In this document: positions 46,435 to 56,111 of the stretch, in pieces
How the letters are laid out: each line of letters opens with the position of its first letter
Position numbering within the stretch: the stretch's first letter is position 1
DNA from: Nocardia sp. NBC_00403
GTDB taxonomy: Bacteria; Actinomycetota; Actinomycetes; Mycobacteriales; Mycobacteriaceae
Length of the DNA stretch: 64,000 nt
NCBI RefSeq assembly: GCF_036046055.1
Contig: NZ_CP107939.1
Span: 4,774,001 to 4,838,000 of the forward strand
Direction of reading: 5' to 3'
The notes under the pieces: generated by a model
Told to the model about the DNA's origin: nothing
The model's input: the letters and a program-made list of their open reading frames with translations, nothing else
The model's database searches: none
Program-made: the position numbers and the translations under genes

Positions 46435-46460
46435 GGGTAGGCCCCAGAGTGGGGCTACCC
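46435..46460. terminator. Bidirectional hairpin
   Basis: GGGTA-G-GCCCC (46435-46445) pairs with GGGGC-TACCC (46451-46460) with one bulged G and a 5-nt loop, between the stop at 46434 and the convergent cutinase-like gene stop at 46483. Confidence 0.7.
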
Positions 46461-46482
46461 GGTTCCGAGCTTGTCCGACGGC

Positions 46483-47391
46483 TCATTTCTGCTCGACCAA
46501 CCACTGGCGCAGCCACGAGGTGGCGGTGGCGCCCGACGGGTCGACGACGTAGGCGGGATAGTTCTGGTGGACGAAGGAGTTGTAGAACTCCTCGAGTTTC
46601 TGCTTGCGCTCGTCCAGGCCCGGATCGGCGAGCTGGTTCTGCAACATCGGGACAATGCCGACGCTCATCAGATCGTTGAAGATTGCGACGGCTTCCTGCT
46701 GGTAACGCCACAGCTGCGCCGGGTTCGGATCGGAAGCCTGGGCGAGGAAGCCTGCGAAACGGGCCGCGAAATCGGTGGGCGGGGTCGAGCAGTACAGGTC
46801 GCCGTCCGCGCAGAAGGTTCGAGTCTTGTGGCTGAGGAGGCCGAAGCCGCCGATCCGCGGACCACCCGCACCCGCACCCTGCACCGGCGGACCGACGAGC
46901 GCGTCATTGGGGGAGCGGCGCGGATCCGAGACGAGGCCGACCGCGGCGATGCGCTCCGGTTCGACCGGACCGAAGCCGGTGCCGATTTCCGCGGCCAGGT
47001 CGCCGGCGGCGTCGGCGCCCTGGCTGTAGCCGATGAGCGCGATCTTCGTCGCGCCGCACCGCTGAGCCATGGCGGTGACCAGGCCGCGGGCGTTGTCGGT
47101 GGCCTGCTTCTTGGAGCGGCCGTAGACGTCGACCTCCCACGGGAAAGCGGTGGCGGCATAGCTCACGTAGTCGGTCCGCACATCGGAGGGCAGATTGTCG
47201 GTGACGCTCGCGAGCATGCCCTCGCCGGGCTTGCTGTCGGAGGTCTCCCAGGTGCCGGGTATCGCGACGACGTAGAGATCGGGGCACTCGGGTGCGGCAG
47301 GCGCTATGCCTGCTCCACTGACGGCGCCTGCCACGCCGATCGTGACGGATCCGACGATGGCGCCGATTATTCTGCGAATCATCATGTTCAT
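46483..47391 (-). CDS. Secreted cutinase-family esterase (Culp-like)
   Basis: 302 residues from ATG 47391 (or ATG 47385); the longer frame to 47505 lacks a signal. N-terminal signal/anchor IIGAIVGSVTIGVAGAVSGA, cleavage near APA. Cutinase motifs: VVAIPGTWETSDS, then KIALIGYSQGADAAGDLA with the nucleophile Ser in GYSQG, and TFCADGDLYCSTPP with the catalytic Asp between the disulphide cysteines; the His is probably in FVHQNYPAYV. Length and layout are closest to Culp6/Rv3802c, an envelope lipase/thioesterase of mycolata, longer than ordinary cutinases (~220). Acts on the cell envelope or outside. Confidence 0.85.
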   Translation of the reverse strand: MNMMIRRIIGAIVGSVTIGVAGAVSGAGIAPAAPECPDLYVVAIPGTWETSDSKPGEGMLASVTDNLPSDVRTDYVSYAATAFPWEVDVYGRSKKQATDNARGLVTAMAQRCGATKIALIGYSQGADAAGDLAAEIGTGFGPVEPERIAAVGLVSDPRRSPNDALVGPPVQGAGAGGPRIGGFGLLSHKTRTFCADGDLYCSTPPTDFAARFAGFLAQASDPNPAQLWRYQQEAVAIFNDLMSVGIVPMLQNQLADPGLDERKQKLEEFYNSFVHQNYPAYVVDPSGATATSWLRQWLVEQK

Positions 47392-47855
47392 ACCCCGGGT
47401 GTACTGGTTCCGAAGCTGGCTGGTTGCCGCTGGCGACCACTTTGGTCCCCACACTGACAACCGTACGGTCTGTCCGGGGAGTTCGACGGGAATCGCGGCC
47501 GACAAAGAGTAGACATTTTCCGCCGACCGCCCTGCGCAGGCCCCTCATCAGGGGAATGATCCGATTCCGGCTCTGCCGCATTCGAATTGGGCGGCCGACC
47601 AGCTCTATGTGTGGGCCGCCCTGTGCGGCAAGAGGTTTGCCGCCGTGTCAGCTCTGTTCGAGTCGGGCAGCGCCGAAAGACATATTGAAGCGATCACACC
47701 AGATGCTGACGCTGGTCAGCGTGGTCAGGTCGGTGTCCACGGCTTCGACCCGGTCAACCTCGTGGTGGCGGATTTCGCCCCCGACTGGTCATCTGGAGTG
47801 CTCGGCGCGGCGTGTTAACGCCGGTGTGTTGTTTCGAGAGACCCGCACGTCGTGT
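47392..47855. other. 464-bp intergenic region
   Basis: Lies between the cutinase-like gene start and the end of the acyl-CoA dehydrogenase gene. A 69-codon plus-strand frame (GTG 47609 to 47818) exists but its third-position GC is lower than in the surrounding genes and it has no ribosome site. GCTGAC-GCTG-GTCAGC near 47712-47727 is a short hairpin. Nothing else recognised. Confidence 0.4.
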
Positions 47856-48995
47856 TCAGCCGATCGGGGAGTGCCCCAACAGCACGCGTCCGCTGAACCG
47901 AGTCTGCTTGGCCCGCGGGAGCGGGTGGAACAGACTGCCGTGCACGTCGCGGTAGCGCATTTCGATATCGCAGGTGCGGGAATAGCCCAGACCGCCGACG
48001 GTGTCGATGGCGAAGCGGACGGCCGAGATGAGAGCCTCGGCGGCCACCGTCTTGCGGCTTAGTGTGCGGGCGGCGTAGGCATCGGTGTTGTCGAAGCGCA
48101 GATTGTCGGAGTCGGTGAACATGGCAGCGATCAGGTCGGCTGCGGTGGTGTGGGCGTTGGTCATTTCGCCCGCCAACTGGAAGGTGTGCGGGTCGGTGCG
48201 GTCGGCTACCAGCAGGGCGGCCGATTCGATGGCGCCGTCGGCGATGCCGAGACAGGCGGCCATGACCAGCGGCATGGCCGCGCCGATCACCACGTTCAGC
48301 ACCGGCGGCCAGACGCCGACCGGGCGGACCATCGAGACCGCGGCATCGGGCACGAAGACCTCGTCGAAGACCACGGTGTGTGATCCGCTGGCTCGCAAAC
48401 CGAGTGTGTCCCACGTTCTTTCGATCCGTACGCCGTTGGCGGAGCGCGGGATCGCGCAGTGCAGCACCTGCGGCCCTTCGGGTGCGTCGTCCCATCGGAT
48501 GCTGGTGACGAGCACCGTGCCGACCTCGCAACCGCTGGCGGGAGCCTTGCGCGCGCTGACGCGGAAGCCGCCCGCGACCCGCGAGGCCCGGCCATTGGAG
48601 TCCACCCAGTCCGAGGCGCCGGTACTGACCAGGATCGCGCCCGCCGCCACCTTGGTGAAGACCGGTGTGGCGTCGATTCCGTGGTGATGCCGCCACACTT
48701 GCGCGGCCACCAGATGCGAATGCATGGCGAAGGCGACCGCCGTGGACGGGTCGTGACGGCCGAGTTCGCGCAGGACCGCACCCATCTCCTGGTGGGTGGC
48801 TCCGCCGCCGCCGAATTCGGTGGGCACGAGCGCGGCCGTGAGTCCGGCGGTGCGCAGCAGGTCGTAGGCGTCCTCGGCGATGTCGCCGGTCCGGTCGCGT
48901 TCGGCGACGCCTGGGCTCAGGTTTTGGCCGATCTGCCGCGCGAGGGCGATCCAGTCGGTGGCGGTCCGGGTGGTGTCTACAGCGGTAGTTGTCAT
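47856..48995 (-). CDS. Acyl-CoA dehydrogenase-superfamily flavoprotein
   Basis: 379 residues. ALVPTEFGGGGATHQEMGAV (about 55-74), AFAMHSHLVAAQVWRHH, ASGSHTVVFDEVFVPDAAVS (about 212-231) and AIDTVGGLGYSRTCDIEMRY with DVHGSLFHPLPRAKQ (about 327-362) mark the fold. The pattern (HSH, no clear catalytic Glu, short length) resembles the flavin monooxygenase/desulfurisation branch (DszC/SfnB-like) as much as true dehydrogenases. Divergent from an HxlR-type regulator with a perfect palindrome between, so probably its target. Confidence 0.85.
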   Translation of the reverse strand: MTTTAVDTTRTATDWIALARQIGQNLSPGVAERDRTGDIAEDAYDLLRTAGLTAALVPTEFGGGGATHQEMGAVLRELGRHDPSTAVAFAMHSHLVAAQVWRHHHGIDATPVFTKVAAGAILVSTGASDWVDSNGRASRVAGGFRVSARKAPASGCEVGTVLVTSIRWDDAPEGPQVLHCAIPRSANGVRIERTWDTLGLRASGSHTVVFDEVFVPDAAVSMVRPVGVWPPVLNVVIGAAMPLVMAACLGIADGAIESAALLVADRTDPHTFQLAGEMTNAHTTAADLIAAMFTDSDNLRFDNTDAYAARTLSRKTVAAEALISAVRFAIDTVGGLGYSRTCDIEMRYRDVHGSLFHPLPRAKQTRFSGRVLLGHSPIG

Positions 48996-49029
48996 GTTTC
49001 GAAGTTAGGAACGGCCGCGATAAACGGAT

Positions 49030-49046
49030 AGTCCACAAAGTGGACT
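49030..49046. promoter_or_regulatory. Palindromic operator between HxlR-type regulator and ACAD gene
   Basis: AGTCCAC-AAA-GTGGACT is a perfect 7-3-7 inverted repeat in the 88-bp gap between divergent starts (48995 and 49084). Confidence 0.65.
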
Positions 49047-49083
49047 CTCCCGGTTCAGAAGTAGGACCCTTCGTGAGGTGACC

Positions 49084-49788
49084 ATGATCCACCACCCATC
49101 GACTGCGGGGTACGGCCAGTACTGCCCGATCTCGCGGGCCCTCGACGTGCTCGGTGAGCGCTGGTCGTTACTCATCCTGCGCGACCTGCTCATCGGCACG
49201 TCCCGATTCAACGACCTCGTCCGCGGGCTGCCCGGGCTGTCGCGCAGCCTGCTCGCCAAACGGCTGCGCCAATTCGAGCGTGCCGGTCTCGTCGAGACGG
49301 CGGGCGGCAACTACCTGCTCACCGCGGCCGGGCAGGAGTTGGAACCGATCCTGTTCGGCCTCGGCGAATGGGGCGCCCGCTGGACCTTCGGCGAACCGCG
49401 GCAGGAGGAACTCGACCCGGGTCTGCTGGTCTGGTGGATGCACTCCCGGCTGGACACCTCGTCGTTCCCCGGCAAACGGCACGTGTTCGCGGTCCGCTTC
49501 CGCGACGAGGTCCGCCGCTACTGGATCGTCGTCGAGTCCGGCATCGCCTCGGTCTGCGTCGGTGACCCCGGCTACCCGGTCGACGTCACGATCACCGCAG
49601 ACATGGCCTCGCTCTACCAGGTCTGGCTCGGCCGCATGCCCCTGTCGCACGCCGTGCGAACGGGCCGCGTCGAATTCGCGGGCCCGTCCGCACTGACCCG
49701 CCGCATGCCCTCGGTACTGAAACTGAGCCCCGTTGCGCCGTACTCGGATTCGCTATCCACCCTCGATCCCGCCACCCGCGCCTCGTAG
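49084..49788 (+). CDS. HxlR-family regulator with SCP2-like C-terminal domain
   Basis: 234 residues from ATG 49084 (GAGGTG just upstream; GTG 49078 possible). HxlR winged helix at about 10-95: YCPISRALDVLGERWSLLIL, RDLLIGTSRFNDLVRGLPGL, LAKRLRQFERAGLVETAGGN. The C-terminal ~110 residues (VFAVRFRDEVRRYWIVVESG, PVDVTITADMASLYQVWLGR, AVRTGRVEFAGP) resemble sterol-carrier-protein-2 lipid-binding domains. This suggests a lipid or CoA-ester ligand controls binding to the palindrome at 49030-49046 and the divergent ACAD gene. Confidence 0.87.
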   Translation: MIHHPSTAGYGQYCPISRALDVLGERWSLLILRDLLIGTSRFNDLVRGLPGLSRSLLAKRLRQFERAGLVETAGGNYLLTAAGQELEPILFGLGEWGARWTFGEPRQEELDPGLLVWWMHSRLDTSSFPGKRHVFAVRFRDEVRRYWIVVESGIASVCVGDPGYPVDVTITADMASLYQVWLGRMPLSHAVRTGRVEFAGPSALTRRMPSVLKLSPVAPYSDSLSTLDPATRAS

Positions 49789-49833
49789 CGGCGCCGTGAA
49801 TCGCCGGGCGGGCGGGGCCGATAGGGTGTCGCG

Positions 49834-51123
49834 TCAGAGGTTCCCGACGAGGTGCTCGAGACGGCGCGCCACCAGTTCGCGTGCCTGTTCGCGCAGCGCC
49901 GGGCGATAGCCGCTCGGATAGACCGGATCGCCCGGTGCGTAGTCCTTCAGGACCTCCTTGGCCAGCGTGATCTTGTGGACCTCGGTCGGTCCATCGGCAA
50001 TGGCCATGACCTCGGCGTAGTTCATCATGTCGACGAACGGGAGATCGGTGCTGACGCCGATGGCGCCGTGCAGATGCAGTGCGCGCTGCGCGATATCGTG
50101 CATCACCTTGGGCATCGCGACCTTGATGGCGGCAATGTCCTTGCGCACCTTCAAGTAGTCCTGTTCCTTATCGATGCGCCACGCGGTGCGCAGCACCAGT
50201 AGCCGGAACTGCTCCATCTCGATCCAGCTGTCGGCGATACGTTCCTGCGTCATCTGCAGTCCCGCCAGCGGTCCTTTGCGCATCGGCCGGGAGACGGCGC
50301 GCTCAGCCATCATGTCGAAGGCCTTGCGCACCAACGCGACCGTGCGCATGGCGTGATGCACGCGGCCGCCGCCGAGACGGGTCTGGGCCACGACGAAACC
50401 CTGACCTTCGGCGCCGAGCAGATGGTCGGCGGGGACCCGGACGTCGGTGAAGCGCAGGTGGCCCTCGTGCTCGCTGAAGCCGTGGACATGGAAGTTCTTG
50501 ACGATCTCGAGGCCGGGGGTGTCGGCGGGCACGATGAACATCGACATACCCTGGTACGCGCTGACTTCGGTGTCGGTGACCACCATGACGATGTGGAAGC
50601 TCGCGAACTGCGCGTTCGAGTTGAACCACTTCTCACCGTTGATCACCCAGGAGTCGCCGTCGCGCACGGCCGTCGTCTTGAATGTCGTCGGATCGGAGCC
50701 GCCGGTCGGCTCGGTCATCACATAGCAGGATCCGATCTCACCGGACAGCAACGGTTCGAGGTACTTCGCCTTCTGCTCCGGCGTGCCGTAGTGCGCGAGA
50801 ATTTCCGCGTTGCCGGAATCCGGTGCCTGACAACCGAATACCGAGGGCGCCCACATCGAGGTGCCGAGCACCTCGTTGAGCAGCGCGAGCTTCATCTGTC
50901 CGTAGCCGGGGCCGCCGAGTTCGGGACCCAGGTGACAGGCCCACAGGCCTTGGGCCTTCACCTGCTCCTTGAGTGGCCGCATCAGAGCCATGGCTTCGGT
51001 GTTGGTGCGGTCGTAGGGATTCGGGTAGAGCAGATCCAGCGGCTCCACCTCGGTGCGGACGAATTCCGCTGCCCAGTCCAGTTTCTTCTGATATTCCGGG
51101 TCGGTTTCGAATTCCCAAGCCAT
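49834..51123 (-). CDS. Acyl-CoA dehydrogenase (ACAD10/11-like)
   Basis: 429 residues. PDSGNAEILAHYGTPEQKAK, SCYVMTEPTGGSDPTTFKTT (about 133-152; FAD/acyl motif), WVINGEKWFNSNAQFASFHI, RVHHAMRTVALVRKAFDMMA with EQFRLLVLRTAWRIDKEQDY, and HLHGAIGVSTDLPFVDMMNY are the family marks. Last gene of the SDR-ADH-TetR-ACAD operon, 2 bp after the TetR stop. Oxidises an acyl-CoA; electrons go to ETF in the family. Confidence 0.92.
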   Translation of the reverse strand: MAWEFETDPEYQKKLDWAAEFVRTEVEPLDLLYPNPYDRTNTEAMALMRPLKEQVKAQGLWACHLGPELGGPGYGQMKLALLNEVLGTSMWAPSVFGCQAPDSGNAEILAHYGTPEQKAKYLEPLLSGEIGSCYVMTEPTGGSDPTTFKTTAVRDGDSWVINGEKWFNSNAQFASFHIVMVVTDTEVSAYQGMSMFIVPADTPGLEIVKNFHVHGFSEHEGHLRFTDVRVPADHLLGAEGQGFVVAQTRLGGGRVHHAMRTVALVRKAFDMMAERAVSRPMRKGPLAGLQMTQERIADSWIEMEQFRLLVLRTAWRIDKEQDYLKVRKDIAAIKVAMPKVMHDIAQRALHLHGAIGVSTDLPFVDMMNYAEVMAIADGPTEVHKITLAKEVLKDYAPGDPVYPSGYRPALREQARELVARRLEHLVGNL

Positions 51124-51125
51124 GG

Positions 51126-51767
51126 TCAGCCTTTCGTCTGTTCGGTCGGGCGCACAATGCCGTCGAGGAAGGTGGTCGCGAGGATGTCGGCGATCTCTTC
51201 GGGTGTGTGACCGCCATGCGGGCGGTACCAGAACGTCACCATGTTCAGCATGCCGAGCACGCTGTTGGTGACGACATGGTCGTCGGTGCGCAACAGTCCG
51301 GCCGCGCAGCCCGCGTCGATGACGCGCTGCCAGCAGTGCTGCACCTGATCGCGCAGGTCTTGCAGTTGGCTGCCGCGCTCGCCGGTCAATGCCGTCACGT
51401 CACGCAATTGGATGGCGACCTCGCGACGGTGCCGTACGATCAGGTCGACGTGGCTGTGGATCAGCTTGCGCAGCTTGGTGATCGGGTCGTCGTCGTTATC
51501 GGCGATCTGTTGGGCATCGATGAGCATCAATTGGATGTAGTCCCGCAGGATCTGCCACAGTAGTTCTTCTTTGGACCCGATGTGGTAGTAGAGCGCGCCG
51601 CGCTGCACCCCGGCCCGATCACCGATTTCGGCCACGCCGGTACCGTGGAAACCCTTCTCCGCGAACAGTTCCACGGCGGCATCCACAATGCGCTCGCGGG
51701 TCGCCTCGGCAGTTGTTTCCGTCGCGGGCGGGCGACCGCGACGGCGTGGAGTGGCGATATCGGTCAT
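51126..51767 (-). CDS. TetR/AcrR-family regulator
   Basis: 213 residues from ATG 51767 (MTDIATPRRR), overlapping the ADH stop as ATGA; an ATG two codons upstream is also possible. HTH: ERIVDAAVELFAEKGFHGTG then VAEIGDRAGVQRGALYYHIG and SKEEL (about 25-70), the YYHI type common in KstR2/FadR-like regulators of acyl-CoA genes. C-terminal domain contains FWYRPHGGHTPEEIADILA, the usual helix 9 pattern of that group. It likely represses its own operon through the palindromes at 53694-53719. Confidence 0.92.
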   Translation of the reverse strand: MTDIATPRRRGRPPATETTAEATRERIVDAAVELFAEKGFHGTGVAEIGDRAGVQRGALYYHIGSKEELLWQILRDYIQLMLIDAQQIADNDDDPITKLRKLIHSHVDLIVRHRREVAIQLRDVTALTGERGSQLQDLRDQVQHCWQRVIDAGCAAGLLRTDDHVVTNSVLGMLNMVTFWYRPHGGHTPEEIADILATTFLDGIVRPTEQTKG

Positions 51768-52813
51768 CGGCATGGATCCAGCACGACTTTGGAGACGCCG
51801 TCGGCTCGTTCGGCGAACATCCGGTAGGCACTCGGCCCCTCGGACATCGGGAGTCGATGCGACACAACCGCTTCCGGAGTCAGCCGCCCGGCCGCCGTGA
51901 GACGAAGCAGCGCGGGCAATTCGTATTGGATCGAACACAGCCCGATGTGGAACTCGAGCTCCTTGACCTGCGCCAGCTGCATATGGAAAGGGAACGCTCG
52001 ATTCTGGCTCACTCCGACCACGCTGACCCGCCCACGATGTCCGACCGCACTGATGGCGAGCTTGATCGTCGCGTCGGCGCCGACCGCCTCCAGCGCGACA
52101 TCCGCACCGCCGCCGAGCATGTCGCGGATGGCGGCCTTGGGATCGTCGGACTCGATGGGCTCTGCACCCAATTCGGCGGCCCGCTTGCGGCGCTCGCCGA
52201 CCAGATCGACGCCGAGCACCCGCGCGGCGCCCATCGCGAACGCCGACTGGACCGCCATCAGCCCCACCGGCCCGAGCCCGATGACCACCACGGTGTCACC
52301 GGGTGCGATGCGGGCCCGGCGCGCTCCGTACCAGGCGGTGGGGGCGTTATCGGTCAGCACGACCGCGGCCTCGTCGCCGACCGCGTCGGGTAGGCGCACC
52401 AAGTTTCCTTCGGCATGGGGGACCGCGAGTAGTTCGGCCTGCGTGCCTGCCAGCGACCCGCCCAGCCCGTAGCAGGCATCGATCGGCAGGGGATGGCGTT
52501 CGCAGGCGGCGACGATGCCACGCTTGCACTGCGCGCACCGACCGCAGCCGACCGAGGCGGAGGCGAGCACCCGGTCGCCGATCGCGAAACCTTCGACATC
52601 GGGACCGAGTTCGACGATCTCGCCGACCGCTTCATGGCCGACGGTATATCCGGTGCCGTCGGTGAAGCCGTGTCCGGCATAGATGTGCAGGTCGCTACCA
52701 CAGATGCCCGCCGCTGTGACGCGGATGATTGCCCCGTCGCGCCCCGGCAACGCCGGATCGGGCACTTCGGTGAACGAAATCTGCTGCGGGCCCACGTAGG
52801 TCAATGCCTTCAT
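51764..52813 (-). CDS. Zinc-dependent alcohol dehydrogenase
   Basis: 349 residues. Catalytic zinc ligands C38 (GICGSDLH), H60 and E61 (GHEAVGEIVELG); structural zinc cysteines C90, C93, C96 and C104 in CGRCAQCKRGIVAAC. Rossmann motif VVVIGLGPVGLMAVQSAFAM (about 175-194) with a D after the second strand (GVDLVGERR), indicating NAD preference. Starts MKALTYVGPQ. Second gene of the operon, 73 bp after the SDR gene. Confidence 0.93.
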   Translation of the reverse strand: MKALTYVGPQQISFTEVPDPALPGRDGAIIRVTAAGICGSDLHIYAGHGFTDGTGYTVGHEAVGEIVELGPDVEGFAIGDRVLASASVGCGRCAQCKRGIVAACERHPLPIDACYGLGGSLAGTQAELLAVPHAEGNLVRLPDAVGDEAAVVLTDNAPTAWYGARRARIAPGDTVVVIGLGPVGLMAVQSAFAMGAARVLGVDLVGERRKRAAELGAEPIESDDPKAAIRDMLGGGADVALEAVGADATIKLAISAVGHRGRVSVVGVSQNRAFPFHMQLAQVKELEFHIGLCSIQYELPALLRLTAAGRLTPEAVVSHRLPMSEGPSAYRMFAERADGVSKVVLDPCR

Positions 52814-52886
52814 CGGATGCTGCCCTCCACATAGTCGAGTGCTGTGTTGCGCGAAATCGTTGGGGTTTCTTGGTATTCAGGTGCTT

Positions 52887-53666
52887 TCATCGCCAGCCGC
52901 CATCCAGAGCGAGGGTGGCTCCGGTGCAGAATGCCGAGGCATCGGTGGCGAAGAAGAGCGCGGCGCCGACGATCTCGTTCGGTTCGCCGACCCGGGCCAG
53001 TGCGTTATGTCTGGTCATCTCGGCCCGTAGCTCGTCGGGCCACGACTTGGCGATATCAGTGGCGAAGGCGCCGCACTGAATGGTGTTGACGCGCACTGTC
53101 GGTCCGAATGTCTGTGCAAGACCGCCGGTCAGATTGGACAACCCGGCCTTCGCCGCCGCGTAGGGAACCGCGAGCGGCTCCGGCCGTGCCGCCTCGATCG
53201 AGGAGATATTGATGATCGAACCGCCGCTCCCAGCCGCCATGCGCGTGCCGATCACAGCGGACAGGCGGAACGGACCCTTGAGGTTCACCCCGATCACCTT
53301 GTCGAACATCGCTTCGGTCACCTGGTCCAGGCTCGGATACAGCAGCGACATTCCCGCGTTGTTGACCAGCACGTCGACCGTGCCGAATTCGGCGTAGACG
53401 GTGTCGACCAGTGCATCGCACTGCGCCCAATCGCTGACATTGCATGCCACCGGCAAGGCCCGGCGACCGTAGGTGCTGCGCACCTCGTCGGCGAGCTCGA
53501 CGCACCCGTCGAGCTTGCGGCTGGCGATCACAACGTCGGCGCCCGCTCCTGCGAACGCGAGCACCATCTCCCTGCCGAGGCCCCGACTTCCCCCGGTGAC
53601 CAGCACGACCTTGTCCGACAACGACTGTCCCGGCAACGACACCCTGCACTCCATTGGTCTAGGCAT
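52887..53666 (-). CDS. Short-chain dehydrogenase/reductase (FabG-like)
   Basis: 259 residues from ATG 53666 (ATAGG 5 nt upstream). KVVLVTGGSRGLGREMV (about 19-35) cofactor motif with R in the following strand (ASRK) suggesting NADP; VLVNNAGMSLLYPSL; INISSIEAARPEPLAVPYAA then AKAGLSNL, with catalytic Ser, Tyr and Lys; C-terminal TGATLALDGGWR. First gene of the SDR-ADH-TetR-ACAD operon, with a TTGATT-N17-TAATGT promoter and palindromes upstream. Substrate unknown; the operon suggests degradation of an alcohol or ketone through a CoA ester. Confidence 0.92.
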   Translation of the reverse strand: MPRPMECRVSLPGQSLSDKVVLVTGGSRGLGREMVLAFAGAGADVVIASRKLDGCVELADEVRSTYGRRALPVACNVSDWAQCDALVDTVYAEFGTVDVLVNNAGMSLLYPSLDQVTEAMFDKVIGVNLKGPFRLSAVIGTRMAAGSGGSIINISSIEAARPEPLAVPYAAAKAGLSNLTGGLAQTFGPTVRVNTIQCGAFATDIAKSWPDELRAEMTRHNALARVGEPNEIVGAALFFATDASAFCTGATLALDGGWR

Positions 53667-53693
53667 ACGAACCTATAGGAAATGTTCCAATCA

Positions 53694-53724
53694 GTACATT
53701 AAATGTACCGGCCGATACAATCAA
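53694..53724 (-). promoter_or_regulatory. Promoter with overlapping operator palindromes
   Basis: On the minus strand, TTGATT (53719-53724), a 17-bp spacer and TAATGT (53696-53701) make a good sigma-70-type promoter for the SDR operon. GTACATT-A-AATGTAC (53694-53708) is a perfect palindrome across the -10, and TGTACCGGCCGATACA (53704-53719) is a near-perfect palindrome in the spacer; they share 5 bp. A repressor bound here would block RNA polymerase. Confidence 0.65.
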
Positions 53725-53865
53725 GGGTCTGCACGACCTTCCGTCGCACCCTTTGGACGCGCAGACGAATGGGCGCCCGATGGTCGGCGTGGCGGAATGC
53801 TGTGGCAGCAGGCGCCGCAAGTGCGACGCGTCGACCCGACGCATCGAGGTGTCACTACCCACGGG

Positions 53866-53871
53866 TAACAT
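53866..53871 (+). promoter_or_regulatory. Possible -10 box of glcB
   Basis: TAACAT, 45 bp before the glcB ATG; TANNNT match only. Confidence 0.3.
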
Positions 53872-53916
53872 TGGCGGCGATTTTCCTACCCGACTTTCTC
53901 AAAAGTGAGGCAGTAG

Positions 53917-56100
53917 ATGACAGAGCGGATTCAGGTCGGCGGGCTCCAGGTGGCCAGCGTTCTCCACGAGTTCATCGAGAACGAGGCGCTCCCCGGTACC
54001 GGCGTAGATTCCGCCGCGTTCTGGGCCGGCGCCGAGCAGGTCATCAATGACCTCGCTCCGCGCAACCGTGTCCTGCTGGCCGAACGCGACGAGATCCAGG
54101 GCAAACTCGACGCCTGGCACGCCGAGCATGCCGGCGCGAACTATGACAAGGCCGCTTACAAGAGCTTCCTCGGCGAGATCGGCTACCTGCGCCCGGAACC
54201 GGCCGACTTCGCGATCGCCACCGAGAACGTGGACACCGAGATCGCCGTCACCGCAGGTCCGCAGCTCGTGGTTCCGGTGATGAATGCGCGCTTCGCGATC
54301 AACGCCGCCAACGCGCGCTGGGGCTCGCTCTACGACGCGCTCTACGGCACCGACGCCATCTCCGAGGCCGACGGCGCGGAGAAGGGCACCAGCTACAACC
54401 CGGTCCGCGGCGCCCGGGTGATCGAGTTCGCTCGTGCTTTCCTCGACACCGCGGCACCGCTGGCCAACGGCTCGCACCGTAGCTCGACGCATTACGCCAT
54501 CGAGAACGGCGCGCTGGCCATCACGCTGGCCAACGACGAGGTGACCACGCTGGCCGCCGACGGCGCCGAGCTGGTCGGCTACCTGGGTGACCCGGCCTCG
54601 CCGACCTCGGTGCTGCTGAGGCACAACGGATTGCACGCTGAGATCCAGATCGACGGCTCCTCGCCGATCGGCAAGACCGACCCTGCTGGTGTCAAGGACG
54701 TGGTGCTGGAGTCCGCAATCACCACGATCATGGACTTCGAGGATTCGGTCGCCGCGGTGGACGCCGAGGACAAGGTCCTCTGCTACCACAACTGGCTCGG
54801 CCTGATGAAGGGCGATCTGGCGGAGAAGGTCAGCAAGGGCGAGAAGACCTTCACCCGCACCATGAACCCCGACCGCGTCTACACCGCCATCGACGGTGGC
54901 GAGCTGGTGCTGCACGGCCGTTCGCTGCTGTTCGTGCGCAACGTCGGTCACCTGATGACCAGCGACGCGATCATCGACTCCGATGGCTACGAGGTGCCGG
55001 AAGGCATCATGGACGGCCTGATCACCTCGCTGATCGCCACCCACAGCCTCCAAGGCGACACCAAGCTGAAGAACAGCCGCACCGGCTCGGTCTACATCGT
55101 GAAGCCGAAGATGCACGGCCCCGACGAGGTCGCCTTCACCAATGAGCTGTTCGGCCGGATCGAGGACGTGCTCGGCCTGCCGCGCAACACCCTGAAGGTC
55201 GGCATCATGGACGAGGAGCGCCGCACCACGGTGAACCTGAAGGCGTGTATCGAGGCCGCCCGTGAGCGGGTCGTGTTCATCAACACCGGCTTCCTCGACC
55301 GCACCGGCGACGAGATCCACACCTCCATGGAGGCCGGGCCGATGGTCCGCAAGGCCGAAATGAAGCAGCAGCAGTGGATCCTGTCCTACGAGGACTGGAA
55401 CGTCGACACCGGCTTGACCACCGGCCTGCCCGGCAAGGCGCAGATCGGCAAGGGCATGTGGGCGATGCCGGATCTGATGCACGACATGCTCGAGCAGAAG
55501 ATCGGCCACCCGCGTGCGGGCGCGAACACCGCATGGGTGCCCTCGCCGACCGCGGCCACCTTGCACGCCACCCATTACCACCAGGTGAATGTCTTCGAGC
55601 GCCAGCAGGAGATCGCCGCAGGTGGCCGCCGCGCCACGGTCGACCAGATCCTGGAGATCCCGCTGGCCGCGAACCCGAACTGGTCGGCCGAGGAGAAGCA
55701 GCAGGAGCTGGACAACAACTCGCAGGGCATCCTCGGCTACGTGGTGCGCTGGATCGACCAGGGTGTCGGCTGCTCCAAGGTGCCCGACATTCGCGACGTC
55801 GGCCTCATGGAAGACCGTGCGACGCTGCGCATTTCGAGCCAGCTGATGGCGAACTGGCTGCGCCACGGCGTCGTCACTGCCGGCGAGGTGCTGGCCAGTT
55901 TGGAGCGGATGGCGCCAGTGGTGGACAAGCAGAACGCGGGCGACCCGAACTACCGGCCGCTGGCGCCGGACTTCGCGGGCAGCATTGCTTTCCAGGCCGC
56001 CAAGGAACTGGTCCTCGAGGGCACCAAGCAGCCCAACGGCTACACCGAGCCGATCCTGCACCGCCGCCGCCGTGAGGCCAAGGCGCTGGACTGCCTCTGA
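53917..56100 (+). CDS. glcB: Malate synthase G
   Basis: 727 residues, normal for the G form (A form is ~530). ATG 53917 follows [46 protein letters not shown] and [20 protein letters not shown] are conserved; [20 protein letters not shown] surrounds the catalytic Asp-containing loop and carboxylates. Condenses glyoxylate with acetyl-CoA to malate, the last step of the glyoxylate shunt, in the cytoplasm. It is transcribed alone, and ends at a hairpin 12 bp downstream. No isocitrate lyase gene is in the window. Confidence 0.97.
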   Translation: MTERIQVGGLQVASVLHEFIENEALPGTGVDSAAFWAGAEQVINDLAPRNRVLLAERDEIQGKLDAWHAEHAGANYDKAAYKSFLGEIGYLRPEPADFAIATENVDTEIAVTAGPQLVVPVMNARFAINAANARWGSLYDALYGTDAISEADGAEKGTSYNPVRGARVIEFARAFLDTAAPLANGSHRSSTHYAIENGALAITLANDEVTTLAADGAELVGYLGDPASPTSVLLRHNGLHAEIQIDGSSPIGKTDPAGVKDVVLESAITTIMDFEDSVAAVDAEDKVLCYHNWLGLMKGDLAEKVSKGEKTFTRTMNPDRVYTAIDGGELVLHGRSLLFVRNVGHLMTSDAIIDSDGYEVPEGIMDGLITSLIATHSLQGDTKLKNSRTGSVYIVKPKMHGPDEVAFTNELFGRIEDVLGLPRNTLKVGIMDEERRTTVNLKACIEAARERVVFINTGFLDRTGDEIHTSMEAGPMVRKAEMKQQQWILSYEDWNVDTGLTTGLPGKAQIGKGMWAMPDLMHDMLEQKIGHPRAGANTAWVPSPTAATLHATHYHQVNVFERQQEIAAGGRRATVDQILEIPLAANPNWSAEEKQQELDNNSQGILGYVVRWIDQGVGCSKVPDIRDVGLMEDRATLRISSQLMANWLRHGVVTAGEVLASLERMAPVVDKQNAGDPNYRPLAPDFAGSIAFQAAKELVLEGTKQPNGYTEPILHRRRREAKALDCL

Positions 56101-56111
56101 GTTTCGACGGT

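Noticed and set aside
47609..47818. 69-codon plus-strand ORF
   Set aside because: Third-position GC too low compared with neighbours, no ribosome site, no similarity recognised.
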